A stretch of DNA of 9,133 nucleotides from Maribacter sp. (lineage in GTDB: Bacteria; Bacteroidota; Bacteroidia; Flavobacteriales; Flavobacteriaceae): the NCBI GenBank assembly GCA_018679695.1, contig JAHHKH010000257.1, positions 1 through 9,133 of the forward strand, written 5' to 3'. The position numbers were made by a program, and so were the translations under genes. The notes below the pieces were generated by a model. That model searched no databases, was not told the DNA's origin, and saw only the letters and a list, made by a program, of their open reading frames with translations. Positions 1-6,797 of this stretch are shown in pieces; the first letter of the stretch is position 1, and every line of letters begins with the position of its first letter.

Positions 1-695
1 GAAGTAATCATTGCTGCCACATTTTGATTGGTTGCAACCAGAATCATAAAAATTACGGCCAATGTAATCGTATAAGGTGCTCCAACATTTCTCATCATTT
101 CCTTATACGAAACCCCGGTCGTCACTCTTTCCGTTTCCGGTATTTCCTGTCGGAAAAACAAAAATCCATAAAGGGCCAAAGGAATAAATAACAGGCCTAC
201 CAATACTTGCCACGGAAGATTGATCTGGTCCATGACCAAAGCGGCAAGCAAACTTCCAATTACAATGCCGCCCGGGAACCAAACATGGAAACGATTTAAC
301 ATTTTTGTTTTCTTGTCGGGAAATATGGTGGCCACCAATGGATTGCAAGCGGCCTCAACACTGCCATTGCCCAAGCCAATAAATACATTGGCCATAAACA
401 AGGAGGTGTAGTCTTTTGCCATAAGTAATGAAACAATACCAACTAAATGTAATGCAAATGCGAGCCATACGATGGTCTTTGTCTTAACGATATCAATTAT
501 ATATCCACCAGCGAACATGGCCACTGCAAAACCCCAGAATGCCGGCCCGAATGCACGGCCCACTTGCTCTTTGGTTAGTCCATAATCATCGGTAAACACT
601 CCTTCTATTTTTGCGCGAATAGCAAAGGTTATTGCAGTTACGAGCAGTGCCAAACAAGATGCGACAAACAGTCTTTTTTGATTTACATTTTTCAT
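1..695 (-). CDS. MFS sugar transporter, FHS/FucP-like (partial, C-terminus beyond the left edge)
   Basis: An inner-membrane major facilitator superfamily permease, probably a proton-coupled importer of a sugar or sugar derivative. The frame is open from an ATG at 695 to the left edge, giving 231 residues, roughly the N-terminal half of a normal MFS protein of about 400-450. It begins MKNVNQKRLF and has about seven hydrophobic helices (near residues 8-28, 45-67, 71-91, 96-115, 138-158, 162-183 and 210-230). The stretch GLGNGSVEAACNPLVATIFP followed by RFHVWFPGGIVIG resembles the helix 4-5 region of FucP/FHS-type permeases in Bacteroidota. It is the fourth and last visible gene of the minus-strand operon, 24 bases after the CBM9-like gene. 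That position suggests it imports or exports a product of the same pathway, but the substrate cannot be read from the sequence. Family assignment is firm; subfamily is moderate. Confidence 0.85.
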   Translation of the reverse strand, partial: MKNVNQKRLFVASCLALLVTAITFAIRAKIEGVFTDDYGLTKEQVGRAFGPAFWGFAVAMFAGGYIIDIVKTKTIVWLAFALHLVGIVSLLMAKDYTSLFMANVFIGLGNGSVEAACNPLVATIFPDKKTKMLNRFHVWFPGGIVIGSLLAALVMDQINLPWQVLVGLLFIPLALYGFLFFRQEIPETERVTTGVSYKEMMRNVGAPYTITLAVIFMILVATNQNVAAMIT

Positions 696-719
696 AGTTC
701 GCTGGTTTTATAGGTTTAA

Positions 720-1787
720 CTATTCCATAATAAATTTACCATCTTCCTTTATCATCAACTTTTTTCCTGTAAAAGGGCTTGTAGTTCGTAGGTTCCAACC
801 GGTACTATGTTCTTCAAAATGGATCTTGATCGACTTACCAAAAATACTTTCGGACCTTGATTGAACCATACGCTTGGTGCTTTCAAAGTTATCCTCGGAA
901 CTGAGTAATTCCCGATAGGCAGTATACATATACCACTTGATAAACTCATCATTGGGGATTGTAAAGCTCTCTTTTTCACCTACGTCCTTTTCAGAAAAAT
1001 ACACATAGCCCCATTTCTCGGGCTCATGCATGTTTATAACCCCTTGTGGTGACCATACCCAGTTCGACTCAGGCAGATATTCGCCATTTTCGTCCTTCTT
1101 TCGAAAATACCGTCCATCAATCACCTCAAATTCCCAATTGACCCGTGAAAAACCAAAGCGCCAGTATTCTTTTACCGGAATATTATTATGGGTATTGGCC
1201 TCTTTCAACACCTCCCAGGGAATCGCTATCTCAATACTCCAACCGATGTCATTGTCATTGGGGTTATTCAAAGTTCCGTCAATATGAACTGCGGTCTTGA
1301 TCCCTTGAATATCCCAACTGTCCAATACTTTTCCATGATTTCTGTAGGGTTTGGTCAAGAAAAGATCCCAAAGGGTATTCAAGGCGTTCATTTCGAACTC
1401 CATATAATTGTGGGTGTCCCCATCGGGGTCTATGAATATCTCAAAATCATTATTATAGAAAATCACGGTATCCCGCTTTTTTAGGGTTGCCCAGACATGG
1501 GGTTCGTCCAATTTTGCAAAGAAATACAAGCAAGTGTCATCCCACAACATTTTCATTTGGGTCTTGTATGTAGGCTCCTTTACTCCTTCAATATCAATAA
1601 AAGTGTCACTCCAAGCTGCCCTTTGCCATGAAGCCTCATTCCCATGGCCATCAATAATCAACTCATCCAAGGTCTTATGGGCAATATAGGTTCTTGGAGG
1701 TTCTTGGGCAGCAAGCCATGCAGTCCCAAGGTATAATAGGAATAGAATTATACTTATGGTTCTTTTATTGCTCAATACATTTTCCAT
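720..1787 (-). CDS. Exported CBM9-like carbohydrate-binding protein
   Basis: A 355-residue secreted protein with a single recognisable domain of the family 9-like carbohydrate-binding fold and no catalytic module. Residues 1-27 form a signal peptide: a basic stretch (NKRT), a hydrophobic core (ISIILFLLYLGTAWLAA) and a probable cleavage near AA-Q. No lipobox cysteine is present, so it is likely periplasmic or released. The CBM9-like domain runs from about residue 40 to 265, with the opening LDELIIDGHGNEASWQRAAW, the strand motif NNDFEIFIDPDGDTHNYMEF (113-132), WSIEIAIPW (183-191) and the closing NWVWSPQGVINMHEPEKWGY (242-261), all typical of this family. The last 90 residues have no match I recognise. 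Such proteins accompany sugar-utilisation loci in Bacteroidota, but the ligand of this one is unknown. It lies 6 bases after the GH130 gene, so a related glycan is the simplest guess. The start at 1787 is chosen because it gives the complete signal peptide. Confidence 0.85.
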   Translation of the reverse strand: MENVLSNKRTISIILFLLYLGTAWLAAQEPPRTYIAHKTLDELIIDGHGNEASWQRAAWSDTFIDIEGVKEPTYKTQMKMLWDDTCLYFFAKLDEPHVWATLKKRDTVIFYNNDFEIFIDPDGDTHNYMEFEMNALNTLWDLFLTKPYRNHGKVLDSWDIQGIKTAVHIDGTLNNPNDNDIGWSIEIAIPWEVLKEANTHNNIPVKEYWRFGFSRVNWEFEVIDGRYFRKKDENGEYLPESNWVWSPQGVINMHEPEKWGYVYFSEKDVGEKESFTIPNDEFIKWYMYTAYRELLSSEDNFESTKRMVQSRSESIFGKSIKIHFEEHSTGWNLRTTSPFTGKKLMIKEDGKFIME

Positions 1788-1793
1788 CTTCTC

Positions 1794-2759
1794 TTATAAA
1801 CTATTGTTCTTTGTAAAATCAAGTATTTTGGAAATATGGCCGAATGCCAATGCAGTTACGGTATCGGCAGCACCATAATATATGGCAATTTTGTCTTCTT
1901 CGATTGAATGTAAAGCAGCGCAGGGGAATACCACGTTGGGTACATCACCTACTTGCTCATAAAGTTCCGCTGGTGCCAAAAGATAGGGTTGAGATCTATA
2001 TTTTACCTTATCCGGTTCTTTTTCATCGAGTATTGCCGATCCGATGGAATATCGAAATCCGTTACAGGTATTGATAACCCCATGATAAAAAATCAACCAG
2101 CCTTCATGGGTCAGGATCGGAACGGTCCCTGCTCCAATTTTACAACTTTGCCATGCGCTCTGCTCAAAAGGGGTCACCTTCATTACACATCGATGTTCCC
2201 CCCAATATTTCATATCCGGACTAAAACTGATATAGATATCACCAAAAGGGGTATGGCCATTATCACTTGGTCGGCTTAACATGGCATACCTATTCCCAAT
2301 TTTCGATGGGAACAATACCCCATTTCTATTGAAGGGTAAAAAAGCATTCTCACATTGAAAGAATTCCTTGAAATCGTAGGTATAGGCTATTCCTATGGTT
2401 GGTCCATGATAGCCATTACACCAAGTGACCCAATATCTGTCCTCAATAAAAACCACTCTTGGGTCATATTTGTAATCCGACTCGATCATCGATGTATTAC
2501 CAGCTTGCATTGCAATGGGATGGTGATTTATGTCCCAATGGAGTCCATCTTTACTAAAACCAGCAAAAATGTTCATTTGAACCGCTTTATTATCACATCT
2601 GAAGACCCCTGCATAGCCATTTTCAAACGGAACTACCGCGCTATTGAAAATACTGTTGGATGAGGGAATACCATACCTATCGATTATTGGATTGTGGGTA
2701 TAACGCCAAAGCACATTATCACAATCCTCCGGTTTTTCTTGCCAAGGTATTTTAGCCAT
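1794..2759 (-). CDS. GH130 beta-mannoside phosphorylase (probable GH130_2)
   Basis: A 321-residue cytoplasmic enzyme of glycoside hydrolase family 130, without a signal peptide. Characterised GH130_1 and GH130_2 members use phosphate to cleave beta-1,4-linked mannose from the non-reducing end, releasing mannose-1-phosphate. Visible family landmarks are Arg54 in GVFRCD, Asp99-Pro-Arg101 in KYDPR (the family's catalytic aspartate region), Arg163 in MLSRP, Lys207 in SCKIGAGT, His226 in FYHGV and Asp299 in YYGAADT. From memory, these sit at a constant offset of five from the catalytic and phosphate-binding residues described for the GH130_2 enzyme Uhgb_MP (Asp104, Arg168, Lys212, His231, Asp304), so a phosphorylase rather than a hydrolase is expected. 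The short length also fits GH130_2 better than GH130_1 mannosylglucose phosphorylase (about 390). The substrate could be mannooligosaccharide, Man-Glc or Man-GlcNAc; the sequence does not decide. It starts 2 bases after the symporter stop, which suggests translational coupling. Confidence 0.94.
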   Translation of the reverse strand: MAKIPWQEKPEDCDNVLWRYTHNPIIDRYGIPSSNSIFNSAVVPFENGYAGVFRCDNKAVQMNIFAGFSKDGLHWDINHHPIAMQAGNTSMIESDYKYDPRVVFIEDRYWVTWCNGYHGPTIGIAYTYDFKEFFQCENAFLPFNRNGVLFPSKIGNRYAMLSRPSDNGHTPFGDIYISFSPDMKYWGEHRCVMKVTPFEQSAWQSCKIGAGTVPILTHEGWLIFYHGVINTCNGFRYSIGSAILDEKEPDKVKYRSQPYLLAPAELYEQVGDVPNVVFPCAALHSIEEDKIAIYYGAADTVTALAFGHISKILDFTKNNSL

Positions 2760-2761
2760 AT

Positions 2762-4606
2762 TTATTGGTTTTTATCAACTAGTTCGCTGTTCTTTAGTTT
2801 ATCATACCAGGTTTTCTTTAAAATCACTGAAGTAATCAGCATGACCAATACCACGAAAGCCATGCTGTAATATTCCTTGATTATCAAGTAAATTGGCGCA
2901 AGAACAAAGGTCATTTGCCAAACGATACCTACCACACAATTAAAAGCATCTTTCCAGAAATCCTGATTGGGATGAAAATCTGGATTTTCCTTTTGAATTT
3001 CACGGACAACCGGTTTCCAAAATCCCCATGGTTTGGTCGTTTTGTAAAAATGCTTGAGAACCTCCATATCATCGGCTTTGGCAAAAATCACTCCCATAAA
3101 GCATCCTATAAATGATATCAATAAGATCAGTGGAAATAAATATATGGCAGCAGTATCAGGATATAGCTGCGGTACAATGGTTGCAGCTATGAGTCCGGCC
3201 AACATACCCCAAAAATATCCATAGGAATTGAATCGCCACCATATCCATTTCAAGGCATTCGCAGCGGCATATCCTCCGTACAAGGCCGAAGTCAGCCATA
3301 ACGTCAAAGTGTTTATTGATGATGCGAAAAAGCCTCCGATAAGACCAATAACAACAATGATTATCGATGATAAATAACTATATCTTACATAGGTCCTGTC
3401 TGAGGCATTCGGATTAATGTATTTCTTATAAATATCGTTTACAATATAGGCCGGTGCGGCATTGATGAAGGCCGCAAAGGTTCCCATAAAGGCAGCCAAA
3501 AGTCCTGCCAATAATAATCCTTTAAAACCAATGGGCACAAACCGCTGAATGGCCACAGGAAGTATGGTCTCAAAATCGATCCCGGACCCCATGGCCTGCA
3601 ATTCGGGTCCAAGATATATGATGCCCAATACGGCAAAACCTGCAATCATCAAATACCTGGGAACTGACAGTACCACTATGGTCAATGCACTCATTTTTGA
3701 AGCTTCTACCTCATTTCTCGTCGAAAGAACCCGTTGCATATCATAACTTGGAACAGGGCCCGCCAAACTCGCAAAAATGCCCTTGAAAATCATCATCATG
3801 ATCAAAAAACCAAAAAGTGAAAAACCATCTTCATTGATCTTGTCGTTCACACTATCTATATATCCCGACCAATCCAAGTCAAGTTCCCAGCCAAAGAAAA
3901 AGCTTTTCCAATTCTCCGGCACGGCTGCCGTGACCTGTTCTGCCGTTATCGAATTAAAGGCGATATAACCAATCACAAAGCAAGAAATAGTCATTATGAT
4001 AAACTGCAGGACCTCGGTACCTACAACGCTGTACATACCTCCTTTTAGGGTATAAATGGTGGTAATCCCAATGATAATCAATGCGTAGGCCTGCTCGGAA
4101 TTGACCAGTAAGGGGCCCATTTCAAAAGCAAGATCCCAAGGAAAGAAAATGGTGGCAAATTTGCCTATACCCTCGAAAAAATAGGAAATAAAACCCAACG
4201 TACTTATAATGGCGAAGACCGTCACGATTATATGTGATAATTTAGATCCAAAGGTCTTGCCAAACCTGTAGGTTATCCATTGTGCACCGGTCATCACATT
4301 TGAACGCCGCAGCCATGCTGCCAAAAAGACCATTATAAAAACTTGGTTCCAAACTGGCCATAACCAAGGTAACCAAGCACTTTTTAAGCCATACACGAAC
4401 ATAATCGTGACCGCCCACATAGTTCCTGAAATATCGAACATACCAGATGCATTCGATAATCCTAGGTAGTACCAAGGAATCTCATTTCCCCCTAAAAAGT
4501 AAGAATCTATATCCTTAGATGCCCTTTTGGAGACCCAAAGGCCAAAGAGAACGGTGATTACAATATAACCTATTACTATACCTATATCGATTTTTGATAA
4601 TTCCAT
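2762..4606 (-). CDS. SSS-family sodium/solute symporter (probable sugar importer)
   Basis: A 614-residue inner-membrane transporter of the sodium:solute symporter family (SGLT-like, LeuT fold), with about 13-14 hydrophobic helices over the whole length. Family landmarks are the N-terminal SKRASKDIDSYFLGGNEIPW (26-45), the loop SYDMQRVLSTRNEVEASK (287-304) and KGLLLAGLLAAFMGTFAAFI (362-381) followed by NDIYKKYI (390-397). The length and the extra C-terminal helices (about 557-597) are usual for Bacteroidota sugar symporters. Being first in an operon with a GH130 phosphorylase argues for import of a short beta-mannoside; a symporter next to GH130 is also known from the Bacteroides fragilis mannan pathway. 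At the expected second sodium site, the Ser-Ser pair of vSGLT appears here as Gly375-Thr376, so the ion dependence should not be assumed. No in-frame upstream start was found in the preceding 75 bases. Substrate identity is inferred from context only. Confidence 0.93.
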   Translation of the reverse strand: MELSKIDIGIVIGYIVITVLFGLWVSKRASKDIDSYFLGGNEIPWYYLGLSNASGMFDISGTMWAVTIMFVYGLKSAWLPWLWPVWNQVFIMVFLAAWLRRSNVMTGAQWITYRFGKTFGSKLSHIIVTVFAIISTLGFISYFFEGIGKFATIFFPWDLAFEMGPLLVNSEQAYALIIIGITTIYTLKGGMYSVVGTEVLQFIIMTISCFVIGYIAFNSITAEQVTAAVPENWKSFFFGWELDLDWSGYIDSVNDKINEDGFSLFGFLIMMMIFKGIFASLAGPVPSYDMQRVLSTRNEVEASKMSALTIVVLSVPRYLMIAGFAVLGIIYLGPELQAMGSGIDFETILPVAIQRFVPIGFKGLLLAGLLAAFMGTFAAFINAAPAYIVNDIYKKYINPNASDRTYVRYSYLSSIIIVVIGLIGGFFASSINTLTLWLTSALYGGYAAANALKWIWWRFNSYGYFWGMLAGLIAATIVPQLYPDTAAIYLFPLILLISFIGCFMGVIFAKADDMEVLKHFYKTTKPWGFWKPVVREIQKENPDFHPNQDFWKDAFNCVVGIVWQMTFVLAPIYLIIKEYYSMAFVVLVMLITSVILKKTWYDKLKNSELVDKNQ

Positions 4607-4623
4607 ATTGGTTGTTTTGTTGT

Positions 4624-4728
4624 TTAATCCCCAAATCCAGGATGTATGGGTCTCATATCCAATACAATATGTTTCGCAATTTTTGAATCAACATAATTGA
4701 CACTATTTATTTCTTTTGCGGTCATCAT
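4624..4728 (-). CDS. Possible 34-residue small protein or leader peptide upstream of the symporter
   Basis: A short open frame beginning with two consecutive ATG codons (4728 and 4725) and ending in TAA at 4624, 17 bases before the symporter start. An in-frame TGA two codons upstream fixes the longest possible start. The product begins MMTAKEINSVNYVDSKIAKH and ends DMRPIHPGFGD. It is hydrophilic to mildly amphipathic, with no membrane segment and no signal peptide. The composition looks protein-like and not like AT-rich noise, and its position fits a leader peptide or a conserved small protein translated from the operon mRNA. I recognise no family. It could equally be a chance frame: at this length and base composition such frames are common. 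Confidence 0.3.
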   Translation of the reverse strand: MMTAKEINSVNYVDSKIAKHIVLDMRPIHPGFGD

Positions 4729-4878
4729 TCTTCAAGCAAAATGAAATAGGGATTGGAACAAAAAATGATAAAATAATACGGATATTCATTTCTGGGTTGG
4801 TTATTAAATCTGAATTACAACAGTACCGACTAATCTTAAATTTTAGGTTTTTGATATAAAAAATAAGTATCTTGACGT

Positions 4879-4896
4879 CCTATTGAACCTATTAAA
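4879..4896 (+). repeat. Tandem 9-base near-repeat upstream of the kinase gene
   Basis: CCTATTGAA is immediately followed by CCTATTAAA, differing at one position. The pair sits 54 bases upstream of the kinase start codon. An inverted copy of the AACCTA part (TAGGTT) occurs at 4844-4849, 36 bases upstream of AACCTA at 4886-4891, in otherwise AT-rich DNA. Such an arrangement could be an operator or an accident of composition. Confidence 0.3.
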
Positions 4897-4911
4897 TGTT
4901 TGTACTTTTTG
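4883..4911 (+). promoter_or_regulatory. Weak candidate promoter for the kinase-regulator operon
   Basis: TTG at 4883-4885 lies 17 bases upstream of TACTTTTTG (4903-4911). The latter resembles the Bacteroidota minus-7 element TAnnTTTG but carries one extra T. The predicted transcript would have a leader of about 30 bases before the ATG at 4951. Both elements are imperfect and the assignment is tentative. Confidence 0.2.
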
Positions 4912-4950
4912 TCAATAAATGAACATTTTTAGACCAACAACTAGATCCAA

Positions 4951-6081
4951 ATGCCCAACGTCATCAAAAAGGAATTAAACCCAACCAAAGAACCCCTTCC
5001 CATAGGTGATCGACTGGATGATTTCTTATACACAAGTGCATCAAAAAGTTATGAAATCTCCTATAAACACCATATTGTATTTTGGGTTATATACTTCGCT
5101 TTCAATACGTTACGATGGGGTAGTGTACATGATGACTTGGTTTATTCGCTCAAAACCAATCTTATTGGTTTTCCGATCCATATTGCCTTATCGTATTTCA
5201 ACGTGTATTACCTAATGCCGAAATTCGTGTACCATAAAAAGTACATCTCGTACACCCTTTTAATTTTGGGCTCCCTACTGATCATGCTCCTCGTCAAGTT
5301 CAATTTGACCTATTACCTTGTCAGCACCAACGTTATGCCAGAATCTGCCGAGGTCGTTAATACCTTGACCTTGAATTATGCCGTAACCACGATGCTCGGG
5401 GAGTTATATGTAGTGTCCTTTGTAACAGCAATTAAGATAACCGCAGACTGGCTTCAGGAAAACAACAAGTTCCATAATCTCGAAAAAAGGCAGCTCACTA
5501 CCGAATTGAAGTTTTTAAGATCACAGGTTTCGCCACATTTCTTCTTCAATACGCTAAACAATATCTATTCCCTGACTTTGCAAAAATCGGACAAGGCCCC
5601 CGAAGTAGTTTTAAAACTTTCTGAGTTAATGCGCTATTTGCTGTATGCCACCAAAAAACCCATGCAGGATTTAAAAAATGAGATCGAATGCATTCAAAAT
5701 TATATCGACTTGGAACGTATTCGATTTGATGATTCCCTCGAAATAAATATGCATTTATCGGGGGATTTGGAAAATAAAAAAATTGCCCCGATGTTGCTCA
5801 TCCCTCTTATTGAAAACTGTTTTAAGCATGGGGCCAGTCAAAATATTGGGCAAATGCACATTGATATCGATATCAGGGTTGAGAATGATGTTTTATATTT
5901 TGATGTTTCCAATACCATCCCTGAAAAAAGAAAGAAAAGCAAAATCCCTACCCGTAGTGGTGGCATTGGTCTATCCAATGTGAAAAAGAGACTGGAACTG
6001 GGTTATGATAAAAATGACTATGACCTCAACATTTATGAGAAGGATGATAAATTTTATGTAAAATTCAAACTCAAGGTATAA
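4951..6081 (+). CDS. LytS/YpdA-type sensor histidine kinase
   Basis: A 376-residue membrane histidine kinase of the LytS group (His_kinase plus HATPase_c). After a cytoplasmic N-terminus of about 40 residues come four membrane helices (near 41-57, 70-90, 98-124 and 140-163), with no large periplasmic sensor domain, then a linker (about 165-185) and the catalytic part. The H-box LRSQVSPHFFFNTLNNIYSL contains the predicted phospho-accepting His196; the N-box is LIPLIENCFKHG (Asn289); the G-box is SGGIGLSNVKKRL (336-348). Any signal is therefore sensed within or at the membrane. The start is well constrained: an in-frame TAG lies only two codons upstream. The stop overlaps the start of the response-regulator gene by one base (TAATG), so the two are co-translated partners. 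The divergent position opposite the sugar operon suggests that operon as a target, but this is inference. Confidence 0.95.
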   Translation: MPNVIKKELNPTKEPLPIGDRLDDFLYTSASKSYEISYKHHIVFWVIYFAFNTLRWGSVHDDLVYSLKTNLIGFPIHIALSYFNVYYLMPKFVYHKKYISYTLLILGSLLIMLLVKFNLTYYLVSTNVMPESAEVVNTLTLNYAVTTMLGELYVVSFVTAIKITADWLQENNKFHNLEKRQLTTELKFLRSQVSPHFFFNTLNNIYSLTLQKSDKAPEVVLKLSELMRYLLYATKKPMQDLKNEIECIQNYIDLERIRFDDSLEINMHLSGDLENKKIAPMLLIPLIENCFKHGASQNIGQMHIDIDIRVENDVLYFDVSNTIPEKRKKSKIPTRSGGIGLSNVKKRLELGYDKNDYDLNIYEKDDKFYVKFKLKV

Positions 6082-6797
6082 TGGACTTAAAAGCAATCAT
6101 AATAGATGACGAACCCTTGGCTATCAATGTATTGAAAAGCTATATTGAACAGGTGAAGGAGTTACATCTTATAAATACCTTTTCAAATGCCGTGGATGCC
6201 TCCTCGTATCTGCAAGGCAATGAAGTTGACCTAATATTTTTGGATATTCACATGCCTATTCTCGACGGTCTTGAATTTTTAAAGACCTTACATGAAGCGC
6301 CTATGGTTATCATCACCACTGCACATGAAGAATTCGCTTTGGAAAGTTATGAATTGGAAGTTTTGGATTATCTGATCAAACCTATACCCTTTCCAAGGTT
6401 TTTAAAAGCCGTGAACCGTGTCATCAAGCTAAAACAAGGCAATGCAGGCTTAGACAGAAACCCAGCGCATGACCATCCGAGTATTTTCGTGAAAGTCGAT
6501 AAAAAGAAACTACAAAAAATTTATTTGGATGAAATTGTAGTGGTCGAAAGTCTAAAAGATTACATTCGAATCAAAACCACCACCGGGAAATATATTGTCC
6601 ATAAAACGTTAAGTAGTTTTACCGACGAATTACCTTCGGACCAATTTATTAGGATACACCGCTCTTTTACGATTTGTATTGATAAAGTGCAGGTAGTTGA
6701 AGGCAATAGTTTGGAAATTGATAATACCCGTTATACTATTGGCCGAAGCTATCTCAATGAGGTAAAGGCGAAAATATTGAATAATTCAATTACCTAG
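6081..6797 (+). CDS. LytTR-family response regulator
   Basis: A 238-residue response regulator with an N-terminal receiver domain (about 1-118) and a C-terminal LytTR DNA-binding domain (about 135-235). The receiver has the acidic pocket Asp9-Asp10, the phospho-accepting Asp55 in LIFLDIHMP, Thr79-Thr80 in VIITTAHEEFA and Lys100 in DYLIKP, so all catalytic positions are intact. The LytTR part shows LDEIVVVESLKDYIRIKTTT (149-168) and the hallmark FIRIHRSFTI (189-198). LytTR regulators usually bind paired 9-base direct repeats upstream of promoters. It is translationally coupled to the kinase gene through TAATG at the junction. Relatives of this pair (for example BtsSR and YpdAB in Escherichia coli) control transporter genes in response to small nutrients, which fits the transporter operon next door. 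No terminator hairpin is visible after the stop. Confidence 0.95.
   Translation: MDLKAIIIDDEPLAINVLKSYIEQVKELHLINTFSNAVDASSYLQGNEVDLIFLDIHMPILDGLEFLKTLHEAPMVIITTAHEEFALESYELEVLDYLIKPIPFPRFLKAVNRVIKLKQGNAGLDRNPAHDHPSIFVKVDKKKLQKIYLDEIVVVESLKDYIRIKTTTGKYIVHKTLSSFTDELPSDQFIRIHRSFTICIDKVQVVEGNSLEIDNTRYTIGRSYLNEVKAKILNNSIT

Larger units (their letters stand above)
1..4606 (-). other. Predicted beta-mannoside uptake and phosphorolysis operon
   Basis: Four same-strand genes in the order symporter, GH130 phosphorylase, CBM9-like protein and MFS transporter are separated by only 2, 6 and 24 bases, with no room for internal promoters or terminators in the first two gaps. They are very likely one transcription unit started upstream of 4606. 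The unit may continue past the left edge. Two different transporters in one operon suggest either two substrates, or uptake of an oligosaccharide plus movement of a product. Confidence 0.8.
4607..4950. promoter_or_regulatory. Divergent intergenic control region between sugar operon and two-component genes
   Basis: This 344-base region must contain the promoters for the minus-strand sugar operon and the plus-strand kinase-regulator pair. Apart from the 34-codon frame at 4624-4728, I see no gene, no RNA gene and no convincing terminator hairpin. I found no exact match to the Bacteroidota promoter element TAnnTTTG on either strand, so transcription starts cannot be assigned. A LytTR-type binding site (paired 9-base elements about 12-13 bases apart) would be expected if the adjacent regulator acts here, but I could not identify a clear pair by eye. 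The region is AT-rich, most strongly from 4830 to 4925. Confidence 0.5.

Noticed and set aside
103..348. An 81-codon minus-strand open frame within the MFS gene
   Set aside because: It is a different reading frame of the same strand; the MFS frame is continuous from 695 to the window edge and shows transporter motifs.
4811..4835. ACAGTACCG-like sequence as a LytTR binding site
   Set aside because: It only partly matches the LytTR element, and no second copy at the required 12-13 base spacing was found.
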